64,000 nt of DNA from Siansivirga zeaxanthinifaciens CC-SAMT-1. Its GTDB lineage: Bacteria > Bacteroidota > Bacteroidia > Flavobacteriales > Flavobacteriaceae. The stretch is from positions 1,546,001-1,610,000 of the forward strand of contig NZ_CP007202.1 of assembly GCF_000941055.1 (NCBI RefSeq). Reading direction: 5' to 3'. Positions 9,231 to 18,100 of the stretch are shown piece after piece (positions within the stretch are counted from its first letter, which is position 1; each line of letters starts with the position of its first letter). The position numbers and the translations under genes are program-made. Under the pieces are notes generated by a model, which saw only the letters and a program-made list of their open reading frames with translations, was not told where the DNA came from and did no database searches.

Positions 9231-10893
9231 GACTTATATTTTTTATGAAACCGTTTTCTAGATGAACTATTTTGTTGCATTTCTTTTTCCAAGTATCGTT
9301 ACCACTAACAACAATGAGTGCCCATGGGCGTTTTTCATCGGTTAGATAAGAAATAATGGAGTTCGTTTCGGCGGTGTTAAAACGGTCCAGAGCATCTTCA
9401 AGAATTAATACTTTTGGTTTTTTTAGAATGGCTCTAGCTAAAACTAATTTTTTAGAAACTGTATGCGACATACGTTTCCCATCAGGATATAAAACAGTAT
9501 TTAAACCATTGGGTTCATTCTTAACATACGACATAAGCCCTATAGTTTCTAAAACTTCAAAAATTTCTTGGTCTGTTATACTTTTATCACCAAAAGTTAA
9601 ATTTTCTTTTATGGTACCTTCAAAAGGCGTTTCCTCTGTTAGAGAAAGTCCCATTTGACCTCTGTAATAGCTTAATTTTATATTGTTTATAGATATATTA
9701 TTTACATGAATATTACCCGAAGTAGGCTCGTTTATACTAGCAATAAGACGCAGTAACGAGGATTTACCAGAACCACTTTCACCAACAATTAAAATTCGAT
9801 GCTTATTGGTTATTTTTAATGAAATATCACTCAAAATATTCGTTTCCTTGTCTGGTACCTTATATGATACGTTACTAAATTCAATGTTTAACTGGTCTTT
9901 AAAATCGGGTAGGTCGCCCGTTTGTTTTTCCAGTTCTTTATCGACAACCTGACCTATTTTTTCAATTGAAGTAAGTACATCATAAACAGACTCTAAACCT
10001 AATATTAATTTTTCTACAGAACCAATTACTAAAAGAATAATAATTTCGGCAGCAACAAATTGTCCAATGTTCATTTCCTGGTTTAGTACAAGTGCCCCAC
10101 CAATTAATAATAAACTTGCTGTTACAACTACCTTGAAACTAATCATTTGAATATATTGTAGCACCAAAACTTTAAAGTGCTTTTCTCTAGAATTTAGATA
10201 ATCGTTTACTAATTGATCATTTTTTTCAAGAGCTAAACTAGTTTTTCCCGAAAGTTTAAAACTCACCAGTGTTCTAGCCACTTCTTGTATCCAATGGGCT
10301 ACTTTATATTTGTCTTTCGATTCTTTTAAACTTGTTACAAGTCCTTTTTGGGCAGTAAATTTAAAAACTATCAATACGAGTATAAAAAGTAAAATGCCAA
10401 ATAAAATAAAAAACGGATGGTAAAAAGATAGCAGTAATAAAGCAAAGATAATTTGTAAAATAGCCGTTGGTACGTCTATTAACATTTTCGATAAACCCTT
10501 TTGAATGGTTAGGGTATCAAAAAACCTATTGGCTAATTCTGGCGGATAATAATCGCGTAACTCGGCCATTTTTACTTTAGGGAATCGATACGTTAAATCG
10601 AAAGCCGATCGCATAAATATGCGCTGTTGTATGGTTTCAATTATACGTAATTGCATTAATTGAAGTGTCCCGGAAAAGGCTACACCAAGCGTTACCAAGG
10701 TTACAAGAACCACCCACGATGTCGATATTTGAGCACCCTGAATTAAATTAATAATCGCCTGGATTCCCAGAGGAAGCGACAATGCAACTATTCCCGAAAA
10801 AATGGCATAATAAAATATTTGAAGAATATCTCGTTTTTCTAGTTGCAACAACCCAAATAAACGTTGCCACGGGGTTATGTTAGACTGGGACAT
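9223..10893 (-). CDS. ABC exporter half-transporter with degenerate nucleotide-binding motifs
   Basis: A 556-residue fusion of a six-helix transmembrane domain (about 15-310) and a C-terminal nucleotide-binding domain (about 330-556). No N-terminal C39 peptidase domain is present. Walker A is intact (GESGSGKSS), but the other motifs are not canonical. The signature LSGGQ is replaced by MSHTV, Walker B ends LED instead of LDE, the Q-loop glutamine is absent (MGLSLTEETPF), and the H-loop reads VVSGND with no His. It may work slowly, pair with another subunit or act without normal hydrolysis. It lies between tetR and the HlyD gene. From family knowledge, similar proteins occur in many Bacteroidota, so the changes are probably ancestral rather than decay. 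Confidence 0.85.
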   Translation of the reverse strand: MSQSNITPWQRLFGLLQLEKRDILQIFYYAIFSGIVALSLPLGIQAIINLIQGAQISTSWVVLVTLVTLGVAFSGTLQLMQLRIIETIQQRIFMRSAFDLTYRFPKVKMAELRDYYPPELANRFFDTLTIQKGLSKMLIDVPTAILQIIFALLLLSFYHPFFILFGILLFILVLIVFKFTAQKGLVTSLKESKDKYKVAHWIQEVARTLVSFKLSGKTSLALEKNDQLVNDYLNSREKHFKVLVLQYIQMISFKVVVTASLLLIGGALVLNQEMNIGQFVAAEIIILLVIGSVEKLILGLESVYDVLTSIEKIGQVVDKELEKQTGDLPDFKDQLNIEFSNVSYKVPDKETNILSDISLKITNKHRILIVGESGSGKSSLLRLIASINEPTSGNIHVNNISINNIKLSYYRGQMGLSLTEETPFEGTIKENLTFGDKSITDQEIFEVLETIGLMSYVKNEPNGLNTVLYPDGKRMSHTVSKKLVLARAILKKPKVLILEDALDRFNTAETNSIISYLTDEKRPWALIVVSGNDTWKKKCNKIVHLENGFIKNISHA

Positions 10894-10896
10894 ATA

Positions 10897-11571
10897 TTAA
10901 ATGTTTAAGGTATTTAAGGTTAAATTAATAAAAAAAGATGAAGGCGGTATCTCTGAAGAGCAATCTGTTATAGAGCGTATGTGATCTTTAAAAAAATGCT
11001 GATGTAAACTGCCTGAAATTATGGTGCTTGCCAGCGAAGTTGCAAATTTATAATTTGGAGCCGTTTGCAATATCATATCTCTCAAACGGTGAATAATACG
11101 TTTAAAAATTATAAAATAACCAGCTTTATTTTCTATATCAACCTCTTTAATTAAAAACGATTTAGAGTTTTCATTAATAACTATTTTGTTTAAAATAACT
11201 TCGTTAATGTGTGAAAAAGTAGAGTCGGTTTTAACCACTCTACAAACAATATCAATCGCTTTGGTTAATTTTTTTTTAGGGTCTATAATACTGTGTGTTT
11301 CAAGAACAAGTTGGTATTCTATCCACGCCCAGTACCACGAAGTTAAATACAGTAACAGTTTGTGTTTGCTTTCAAAATATCTATAAATCGAACTTTCGTT
11401 AGAGCCAATGCGCGTACCCAACTTTTTAAAAGTAAACGCATCAAAACCAATATCATTTATTAATAAAATGCTATGTTCAACTATTTTTTTACCTAAAGTA
11501 GAGGTTTCAGGATCTTTTAAAAATAATTGTTCTGGAACAGAAATTTTAATGTTTGAAAGTAATTTATCCAT
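10897..11571 (-). CDS. TetR-family transcriptional regulator
   Basis: A 224-residue protein with an N-terminal TetR helix-turn-helix (about 25-70; FDAFTFKKLGTRIGSNESSI, YRYFESKHKLLLYL) and a helical ligand-binding C-terminus. It starts the efflux operon; the ABC gene begins 3 bases after its stop. A perfect inverted repeat covers its own promoter and the bases just before its start codon, so it most likely represses the whole operon until a ligand binds. The ligand is unknown. Confidence 0.85.
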   Translation of the reverse strand: MDKLLSNIKISVPEQLFLKDPETSTLGKKIVEHSILLINDIGFDAFTFKKLGTRIGSNESSIYRYFESKHKLLLYLTSWYWAWIEYQLVLETHSIIDPKKKLTKAIDIVCRVVKTDSTFSHINEVILNKIVINENSKSFLIKEVDIENKAGYFIIFKRIIHRLRDMILQTAPNYKFATSLASTIISGSLHQHFFKDHIRSITDCSSEIPPSSFFINLTLNTLNI

Positions 11572-11576
11572 AATAA

Positions 11577-11599
11577 ATTATATTTACCTCAAATATAAT
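11577..11599 (-). promoter_or_regulatory. TetR operator palindrome overlapping the tetR promoter
   Basis: Perfect 9-base arms ATTATATTT and AAATATAAT separated by 5 bases. On the minus strand the palindrome contains the -7 element TATATTTG (11590-11597) and ends 5 bases before the tetR start codon. Size and position fit an autoregulatory TetR site. Confidence 0.65.
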
Positions 11600-11675
11600 A
11601 GTATTACTTTCAATTTAGAAAACAAAACAATAATTTAATTAAAATTTAACAATAATTAAGAAAACGAAAATTGGG

Positions 11676-12377
11676 TTAATGGCAGTTTAAATTTCCTGAA
11701 ACAAGCTCGTGTACTGGTGCTGGTGAGATGAAAGCAATGCCCAAACCAAGGCCGCGTAAAATAAATAGGGCTCCAATAAAAACAATAAAAACCGGAATGA
11801 TATTCTGAATTTTTTGACGCATAGTACCTTTTAAAAACTGACTAAAATACACAGCCGTCGTCATTAAAGGAATCGTGCCCAGTCCAAACGCCACCATGTA
11901 AAATATACCATGATAAACATTACCGCTGGCAATACTGGCAAAAACAGCCATGTAAACAAGACCACATGGTAAGAAACCGTTTAAAAAACCAATGGTTAAA
12001 AACGTATCGGCAGTTTTCTTTTTAAAAGCCCCTCCAAGGGCCTGTTTAACTTTAGAAATGATCTTATAAATAGGTTTGTTTATGCTTAATTTCCCAACCA
12101 ATACTTTCGGAAATAAAACAATAGCAATCATAACCACGCCAATAAAAATAGATAACTGCTGTTGCAAGCCAAATATATTCAGGCTTTTACCAATAAGTCC
12201 AAAAATAAAACCAATAATGCTGTAAGCCAGCAATCTACCCAAGTGGTACATGGTTATTTGCATGCCCTTTTTATAAACATTCGTTCTGTCTACAGGAAGC
12301 ATAAAAGCAATTGGCCCACACATACCAACGCAATGAAAACTCCCTAAAACCCCTAAAACAAATGCCGATATAAACAT
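11676..12377 (-). CDS. SafE/UreH-like membrane protein of the cbb3 cluster
   Basis: A 233-residue protein with about six transmembrane helices and the motif GSFHCVGMCGPIAF near the N-terminus (about 11-24) plus GFLNGFLPCGLVYMA in the second half. These Cys/His-rich signatures are typical of the sulfite exporter TauE/SafE-like branch annotated beside ccoGHIS, where a role in copper delivery or cytochrome maturation is suspected but not established. It follows ccoH by 1 base and is the last gene of the oxidase locus. Confidence 0.8.
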   Translation of the reverse strand: MFISAFVLGVLGSFHCVGMCGPIAFMLPVDRTNVYKKGMQITMYHLGRLLAYSIIGFIFGLIGKSLNIFGLQQQLSIFIGVVMIAIVLFPKVLVGKLSINKPIYKIISKVKQALGGAFKKKTADTFLTIGFLNGFLPCGLVYMAVFASIASGNVYHGIFYMVAFGLGTIPLMTTAVYFSQFLKGTMRQKIQNIIPVFIVFIGALFILRGLGLGIAFISPAPVHELVSGNLNCH

Positions 12378-12378
12378 G

Positions 12379-12825
12379 TTAGTACGAAATTATTTCTTTG
12401 TATAAATACAATTCATCATTATATTGCCAATCAATAGTAATGTTCCAACGACCATCTACCAAACGATTGTCAGGTATGAGCAAATAAGGTTTAGATAATG
12501 AAATAGCAGTTTCAAAATCCAACTGTTTGTTAGATGGTCTGTAAAGGAACACTTTTCCAGTAATTTTTTTATAATCAATATCCTCAGGAAACTTAATAAT
12601 CAAACCTTCGCTAGTTTTTTCGTAAGCAATGTTCGATTGTAAATTTTTAGCATTATTAAGTTTGTTAATGCTTGTTTGGTACTCCAATTCCTCGCCATAA
12701 TAATCCTCTGTAACCAAATCATGATTGTATTTCTCATCCACATTCATCGTAATAATAAAGTACATTATAAAGCTAATAAAGCCTATAAAAGCTAGCACAA
12801 TGCCGTTTCCCCAATTAATTTTCAT
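12379..12825 (-). CDS. ccoH: cbb3 oxidase assembly protein CcoH/FixH
   Basis: A 148-residue protein with one N-terminal transmembrane helix (about 9-27) and a periplasmic beta-rich FixH domain (MNVDEKYNHDLVTEDYYGEE is the family-typical segment after the membrane helix). CcoH associates with CcoN/CcoP and helps assemble the cbb3 oxidase. It lies 168 bases after ccoG, and the gap is filled by a GC-rich repeat-like element, but the gene order remains canonical. Confidence 0.88.
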   Translation of the reverse strand: MKINWGNGIVLAFIGFISFIMYFIITMNVDEKYNHDLVTEDYYGEELEYQTSINKLNNAKNLQSNIAYEKTSEGLIIKFPEDIDYKKITGKVFLYRPSNKQLDFETAISLSKPYLLIPDNRLVDGRWNITIDWQYNDELYLYKEIISY

Positions 12826-12852
12826 ATCTCGTCTTTTTTAAACTATTTTTAT

Positions 12853-12950
12853 TTGGGCATTTCCCTATCGGGTCGGGCTTTCCGTTACAAGTCCGCGCTC
12901 GTACCTCGCTGTGGGCTTTCCACTGCAATCCCTAATGCAGCTATTCGTTA
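12853..12950. repeat. GC-rich repeat-like intergenic element between ccoG and ccoH
   Basis: About 100 bases clearly richer in GC than the surroundings. The segment GGGCTTTCC occurs twice (from about 12875 and 12913), each time followed by a similar (G/A)(T/C)T(A/G)CAA stretch, and GGGCATTTCCC stands at the left end. From memory it resembles a family of dispersed intergenic elements in Flavobacteriia, recognisable by GGGATTG...GGAAAGCCCGACCC on the other strand. No reading frame or transposase is present. Confidence 0.5.
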
Positions 12951-12993
12951 AGTTATGTTTTAATACCTAACTTTTTACTTCCTATTAAAACCA

Positions 12994-14418
12994 TTACCTG
13001 TAACTTCTCGGTCCTAAAAAGTTAGCCGTTGTAGTTTCAATAAGTTCGTCATTTTTAAAAATGCCAATTTCAATTTTATTCCTATCACCCGAAAGTGCTG
13101 CGTTATTAATTTCAATAAACAAAGTACCTTTAGCAATACCTTGCCCAGGAACAAAAACCATATCCTTTGTAGCAACCAATTTTAATGTGCCTTTATGCGA
13201 TAGTAACTTAAAGGTTACATTTTCAATATCGTTGGTAGTTTTGTTTACCAGTTTATAGGTGTAAACATTACTAATAATATTGTTTTCTTTATGCTCGTAT
13301 AATTGCCCGGGCAGTCTAAGTATGGTCGCTTCAACATCATTTCTTAAAAATAACATACCAACTAAAAGGCCGGTTAAAATTGTTAAAACAGCGATATAAC
13401 CTTTCATTCGGGCTGTTAACTTAAAAGGCGCTTTCTTTTCAATATTATCTTCACTGGCGTATCTAATTAACCCTTTAGGTAAATTAATACTTTCCATAAT
13501 GCTGTCACACTCGTCAATACAAGCCGTGCAATTAACACATTCTAATTGGGTTCCATTTCTAATATCGATACCTGTGGGGCATACATGCACACACTGCATA
13601 CAATCTATACAATCGCCATAACCCAAGGCTTCACGATCTTCATTTTTTCTAAATTTTTTTCTGCCAGAAGAGCCTTCACCTCGTTTGTGGTCGTAGGCAA
13701 CAATAATCGATTTATTGTCTAATAAAGCACCTTGTAAGCGTCCGTAAGGACAAGCTATAATACAAACCTGCTCTCTAAACCATGCAAAAACAAAATAAAA
13801 AACCGCAGTAAAAATGAGTAGAGAAATTAGCGTGCTAACATGGCTAAATGGGCCATCTGTAATATAGCTTATAAGTTTATCGCTTCCAATTAAGTAGGCT
13901 AAAAACACATTAGCAATTAAAAACGAAATGAATAAAAATATAATAAGTTTTAATCCTTTTTTTCTAATCTTTTCGGCATTCCAAGGTTGTTTTGCTAATC
14001 GAATTTGTTTGCCACGATCGCCCTCAATCCAATACTCAATGCGTCTAAAAACCATTTCCATGAAAATGGTTTGCGGACAAATCCATCCGCAGAAAATGCG
14101 ACCAAAAGCCACCGTAAAAAGGGTAATAAACACCACAAGAATAATCATCGAAATTACAAACAAGTAAAAATCTTGTGGCAAAAAAGGAAACCCGAAAATA
14201 TTAAAACGGCGTTCCAACACATTAAACATTAAAAACTGATTGCCATTTACCTTAATAAAAGGCGAAAGAAAAAGAAAACTTAATAGAACATAACTAACCC
14301 ATTTTCTGTATTTGTAGAATATTCCGTTAGGTTTTTTAGTAAATACCCAGGCGCGTTTACCTTCTTTTGTAATCGTACCTATTGAATCTCTAAAGACTTC
14401 GTTTTCTGGAGTTTCCAT
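12994..14418 (-). CDS. ccoG: cbb3 oxidase accessory ferredoxin CcoG/FixG
   Basis: A 474-residue membrane iron-sulfur protein. Several transmembrane helices (about 40-60, 85-110, 155-180, 190-215, 340-360) surround a CGWICPQ motif (about 110), and an 8-Cys dicluster ferredoxin domain follows (CIDCMQCVHVCP and CVNCTACIDECD, about 267-305). The C-terminus has the IgG-like FixG domain. CcoG reduces Cu(II) to Cu(I) for delivery to the oxidase copper site in characterised systems. It sits between ccoP and ccoH as usual. Confidence 0.93.
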   Translation of the reverse strand: METPENEVFRDSIGTITKEGKRAWVFTKKPNGIFYKYRKWVSYVLLSFLFLSPFIKVNGNQFLMFNVLERRFNIFGFPFLPQDFYLFVISMIILVVFITLFTVAFGRIFCGWICPQTIFMEMVFRRIEYWIEGDRGKQIRLAKQPWNAEKIRKKGLKLIIFLFISFLIANVFLAYLIGSDKLISYITDGPFSHVSTLISLLIFTAVFYFVFAWFREQVCIIACPYGRLQGALLDNKSIIVAYDHKRGEGSSGRKKFRKNEDREALGYGDCIDCMQCVHVCPTGIDIRNGTQLECVNCTACIDECDSIMESINLPKGLIRYASEDNIEKKAPFKLTARMKGYIAVLTILTGLLVGMLFLRNDVEATILRLPGQLYEHKENNIISNVYTYKLVNKTTNDIENVTFKLLSHKGTLKLVATKDMVFVPGQGIAKGTLFIEINNAALSGDRNKIEIGIFKNDELIETTTANFLGPRSYR

Positions 14419-14515
14419 GTTGTTTGTTTTAAAATAAGAACCAAGAAATTACAAGTTTAATATGTTTGATTTTTCTTGGTTCTTGTTGCATGCTGTTTTT
14501 GTTGGTAAAAGGTAT

Positions 14516-15451
14516 TTATTCAACGGTTGTGGTGCTTGCTTCAATGTCTGCTTCGGCTGCTGGTGCAGGATTTGCGTCTGTTTCGCCCCATAAATCGCCT
14601 TGTGGTTCTTTTGGGTTTGCAGGGGTTGTGCCTTGTAAACTTAATACGTAACTGGCAACTTGTGCTATTTGTGCGGGTTTTAATTGTTGTTTCCAAGCAA
14701 TCATACCCTTACCAGAGCGGCCACCTTCGCTAACGGTTTTAAAAACATGTTTTATATCGCCACCTAAAATCCAATATTTATCGGTTAGGTTTGGGCCAAT
14801 ACCACCGCCACCATCGGCCATGTGGCAGGCCACACAGTTGGTTTCGAAAGTTGTTTTACCAGCGCTTAAATCGGATGCATCGGTTAATAACGTAACCGTG
14901 TTAACATCCACCAAATCTTTAGCTGTTTTTTTGTAAGCTTCAATGGCTAATTTAGCATCGGCTAATTCTGTTTCTAATTCATCAAATTGATTTTCACCAT
15001 TAAATACATGAAATCTTAAAAGATAAACGGCTGCAAATACAATAGATATGTAGAAAGCATACAACCACCATGGCGGTAAGTTGTTGTCTAACTCTTTAAT
15101 ACCATCGTAATCGTGGTCTAAAATTATTTCACCTTCTTCTTCAATCGGTTTTGTACCAACAAGTTTTATATAGGTGTCTTTTAACCAGGTAAATTGATAT
15201 GTTTTTTGTTTTTCTTCTAAAAAACGAGCTCTGGCTTCTGCATCTAATTTGTGAAGCATCACATTTTCTAGGGCTCCAATAATGGCTTCAATAGCAATAA
15301 GTATTAATAAAACCAGTAAAAGGAAAAGACCAACGACTGGATATTCAACAAATGCGGGTTTGTCTCCAGAATCTATAATGTATTCCGTTATTCCGAAAAT
15401 TATAAAAAATACGAGAGGTACGCGTACCCATGATGGAATTAAATTTCTCAT
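14516..15451 (-). CDS. ccoP: cbb3 oxidase subunit III, mono-haem CcoP
   Basis: A 311-residue membrane cytochrome c that passes electrons to CcoO/CcoN. There are two hydrophobic N-terminal helices (about 10-25 and 38-60), another at about 127-145, and one cytochrome c domain with CVACH (about 203) and a distal Met in GKGMIAW. Canonical CcoP has two CxxCH motifs; here only one is present. The C-terminus is a Pro/Ala/Glu-rich tail. Its ATG overlaps the end of ccoQ by 4 bases, so translation is coupled. Confidence 0.92.
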   Translation of the reverse strand: MRNLIPSWVRVPLVFFIIFGITEYIIDSGDKPAFVEYPVVGLFLLLVLLILIAIEAIIGALENVMLHKLDAEARARFLEEKQKTYQFTWLKDTYIKLVGTKPIEEEGEIILDHDYDGIKELDNNLPPWWLYAFYISIVFAAVYLLRFHVFNGENQFDELETELADAKLAIEAYKKTAKDLVDVNTVTLLTDASDLSAGKTTFETNCVACHMADGGGGIGPNLTDKYWILGGDIKHVFKTVSEGGRSGKGMIAWKQQLKPAQIAQVASYVLSLQGTTPANPKEPQGDLWGETDANPAPAAEADIEASTTTVE

Positions 15452-15633
15452 AATATATTTTCTTTTTGATTGTCTAATGGTAGGTTGCTAACTTTTTCTA
15501 TATAATCTTTTTTGGCTGTAAACACCCAAAAAAATAAGCCCACAAAAAATGAGAAAAATATAAGCAGCGAAATTATTGGGTAGATTTCGATTCCCGAAAT
15601 ACTGTCCATATAGTGTTTTACAAATTTTAGCAT
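15448..15633 (-). CDS. ccoQ: cbb3 oxidase small subunit CcoQ/FixQ
   Basis: A 61-residue protein with a single transmembrane helix (about 20-39, SLLIFFSFFVGLFFWVF) and a short charged cytoplasmic tail. CcoQ stabilises the core complex. Its place between ccoNO and ccoP identifies it; sequence alone would be weak. Confidence 0.85.
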   Translation of the reverse strand: MLKFVKHYMDSISGIEIYPIISLLIFFSFFVGLFFWVFTAKKDYIEKVSNLPLDNQKENIL

Positions 15634-15653
15634 CTTAATAATTTTTTGTTTTG

Positions 15654-17837
15654 TTAATTTTGAGCAGTATCAACTTTAATGTCTGTTCCCAAACGTTGTA
15701 GGTAAGCAATAACGGCCACAATTTCTCTATTTTTCATTTCAACAAAAGGCTCACCTTGTTCTGCTGCATATTTTTTGTCTGCTTCGTACGAGGTAACAAA
15801 ATCGGGATCAGAATATAAATTCTCCTGTATTTTGCTAGCCTGAGCATCCATATTTTTTTGTGCATTTGCAATATCATCATCAGTGTAAGGTACACCTAAG
15901 GTTACCATAGCTTTCATTTTGGCTTCGATATTAGAGGCGTCTAATTCATTTTTAATTAACCAAGGGTAACGTGGCATAATTGAGCCCGATGAGGTGCTTT
16001 GCGGATCGTACATATGATTAAAGTGCCAATTATCTGAATATTTATTACCAACGCGATGTAAATCTGGCCCTGTACGTTTACTACCCCATAAAAACGGATG
16101 ATCGTAAACATATTCGCCGGCTTTCGAGTATTCTCCATAACGTTCTACTTCACTTCTAAACGGACGAATCATTTGTGAGTGACAACCAACGCAACCTTCT
16201 CTTATGTAAATGTCTCTACCTTCTAATTCTAGTGGGGTATATGGTTTTACGCTAGCTATAGTTGGGATGTTAGATTTCACCATTATGGTTGGTACAATTT
16301 GAATAACACCACCAATTAAAATGGCAACTGTAGCTAATATGGTTAATTGAATTGGTCTGCGCTCTAACCAAGTGTGCCATCCTTCATTGGCAGTTCGTTT
16401 TTTAGTTACGCGTTCAAGAGCGGCTGCTTCGGCAAGTTCGTCTTCAACTTTGCTACCTTGTTTTATAGTCGCAATTATATTGTACACTAAAATTAGCATA
16501 CCTGTTATGTATAGGGTTCCACCAATAGCACGCATCCAATACATGGGCATGATTTCGGTAACTGTTTCTAAAAAGTTTCCGTAAGTTAAGGTACCATCTG
16601 GATTAAACTGTTTCCACATACTTGCTTGGGTAAAACCAGCAACATACATTGGTAATGCATATATAATAATACCTAAGGTACCAACCCAGAAATGTAAATT
16701 TGCTAAACCTAAAGAGTATAATTTTGTTTTAAATAATCTAGGTACTAAATAGTATAGCATACCAAAAGTTAAGAAACCATTCCAGGCAAGAGCTCCAACA
16801 TGCACGTGGGCAATAATCCAGTCTGTAAAATGCGCTATGGCATTTACATTTTTTAAAGAAAGTGTAGGGCCTTCAAAAGTGGCCATACCATAACCTGTAA
16901 TGGCTACAACCATAAATTTTAATACAGGATCTACACGTACTTTATCCCAGGCGCCTCGAAGGGTTAATAAACCATTTATCATACCACCCCAAGAAGGCAT
17001 TAATAACATTACAGAAAACGCTACCCCTAAGTTTTGAGCCCATTCTGGAAGTGCTGTATATAATAAATGGTGCGGTCCTGCCCATATGTAAATAAAAATT
17101 AAAGACCAGAAGTGTACAATAGATAATCTATAAGAATACACCGGACGATTTGCCGCTTTTGGTACAAAATAATACATTAAACCTAGAAAGGGTGTTGTAA
17201 GGAAAAATGCAACGGCATTGTGACCATACCACCATTGTACTAAAGCATCTTGAACACCCGCGTAAACCGAATAACTTTTTAATCCGCTTACGGGTAATTC
17301 TAAACTGTTAAAAATATGAAGCACAGCCACTGTAACAAATGTGGCGATGTAAAACCAAATGGCAACATATAAATGACGCTGACGACGTTTTAAAATAGTA
17401 CCAATTAAATTCCAACCAAAAACAACCCAAACCAGCGCAATGGCAATATCAATAGGCCATTCTAATTCGGCATATTCTTTCGAGCTGGTATAGCCTAAAG
17501 GCAAGGTTATAGCTGCTGCAACTATAATAAGTTGCCACCCCCAGAAATTAATTTTGCTTAAAACATCGCTAAACATTCTGGCCTTTAATAAACGTTGCGA
17601 TGAGTAATAAACACCAGCAAAAATGGCATTTCCCACGAAGGCGAAAATAACGGCATTGGTGTGTAGTGGACGTAATCTACCAAAGCTTAACCAGGAAATA
17701 CCGTCGGTTAAATTTGGGAATAAAAACATAAATGCCAATAGCAATCCTACCAGCATGCCCACAACACCCCAAAGCATAGTGGCGTATAAGAAATTTTTAA
17801 CGATTTTATTATCGTAATGAAACTGTTGCATTTCCAT
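15654..17837 (-). CDS. ccoN: Fused cbb3 oxidase subunits I and II (CcoN-CcoO)
   Basis: A 727-residue fusion. Residues about 1-480 form the haem-copper catalytic subunit CcoN with about 12-14 helices and His-rich loops (RPLHTNAVIFAFVGN, QWWYGHNAVAFFLT, WAGPHHLLYTALPEW, HVHVGALAWNG). After a linker comes a CcoO part anchored by a helix at about 500-520, with a cytochrome c domain (EGCVGCHSQ, RTGPDLHRVG, and Met in SIMPRYPWL). The enzyme is the high-affinity terminal oxidase and proton pump. The ccoNO fusion is normal for Bacteroidota. ccoS lies just upstream and ccoQ just downstream. Confidence 0.96.
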   Translation of the reverse strand: MEMQQFHYDNKIVKNFLYATMLWGVVGMLVGLLLAFMFLFPNLTDGISWLSFGRLRPLHTNAVIFAFVGNAIFAGVYYSSQRLLKARMFSDVLSKINFWGWQLIIVAAAITLPLGYTSSKEYAELEWPIDIAIALVWVVFGWNLIGTILKRRQRHLYVAIWFYIATFVTVAVLHIFNSLELPVSGLKSYSVYAGVQDALVQWWYGHNAVAFFLTTPFLGLMYYFVPKAANRPVYSYRLSIVHFWSLIFIYIWAGPHHLLYTALPEWAQNLGVAFSVMLLMPSWGGMINGLLTLRGAWDKVRVDPVLKFMVVAITGYGMATFEGPTLSLKNVNAIAHFTDWIIAHVHVGALAWNGFLTFGMLYYLVPRLFKTKLYSLGLANLHFWVGTLGIIIYALPMYVAGFTQASMWKQFNPDGTLTYGNFLETVTEIMPMYWMRAIGGTLYITGMLILVYNIIATIKQGSKVEDELAEAAALERVTKKRTANEGWHTWLERRPIQLTILATVAILIGGVIQIVPTIMVKSNIPTIASVKPYTPLELEGRDIYIREGCVGCHSQMIRPFRSEVERYGEYSKAGEYVYDHPFLWGSKRTGPDLHRVGNKYSDNWHFNHMYDPQSTSSGSIMPRYPWLIKNELDASNIEAKMKAMVTLGVPYTDDDIANAQKNMDAQASKIQENLYSDPDFVTSYEADKKYAAEQGEPFVEMKNREIVAVIAYLQRLGTDIKVDTAQN

Positions 17838-17848
17838 AGTAATTGTAA

Positions 17849-18034
17849 TTAATCTTTTTTGGTTAGTAATGGTTTTTTGGAATTCTCTTTAACAAGTTCG
17901 TCTTCAAACAGCATACGTACCGATGGGGTATAACTATCGTCGAATTGCCCTTTTCTAACAGCATAAATAAATGCTGCAAAAAAAACAATGGCTACAATAA
18001 TGCTTATTGTTAGTAAAATATAAATAACACTCAT
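17849..18034 (-). CDS. ccoS: cbb3 oxidase maturation protein CcoS
   Basis: A 61-residue protein with one N-terminal transmembrane helix (about 3-25) and the CcoS-typical continuation AVRKGQFDD. CcoS is needed for cofactor insertion into the oxidase in characterised systems. It is the first gene of the ccoS-NO-Q-P unit, 11 bases ahead of ccoNO, directly behind a promoter with an FNR-like box. Confidence 0.9.
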   Translation of the reverse strand: MSVIYILLTISIIVAIVFFAAFIYAVRKGQFDDSYTPSVRMLFEDELVKENSKKPLLTKKD

Positions 18035-18054
18035 ACCTATTTGAAGTTATGGTT

Positions 18055-18097
18055 CAAAATTATACGGATATACTTTTTTAAAATATGATAATTGTCA
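18055..18097 (-). promoter_or_regulatory. FNR-like box plus -7 element upstream of ccoS-ccoNOQP
   Basis: On the minus strand TGACAATTATCA (18097-18086) is a TGA-N6-TCA palindrome and TAATTTTG (18062-18055) matches TAnnTTTG. The box starts exactly 35 bases before the -7 element. Position and spacing match the hemN promoter. The box also overlaps the last codon and stop region of ccoI only marginally (ccoI ends at 18101). Confidence 0.7.
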
Positions 18098-18100
18098 TAG

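Noticed and set aside
9223..10893. ABC gene with altered motifs as a pseudogene
   Set aside because: The frame is full length, overlaps the next gene for coupling, and Walker A and the membrane domain are intact; decay would not leave this pattern.
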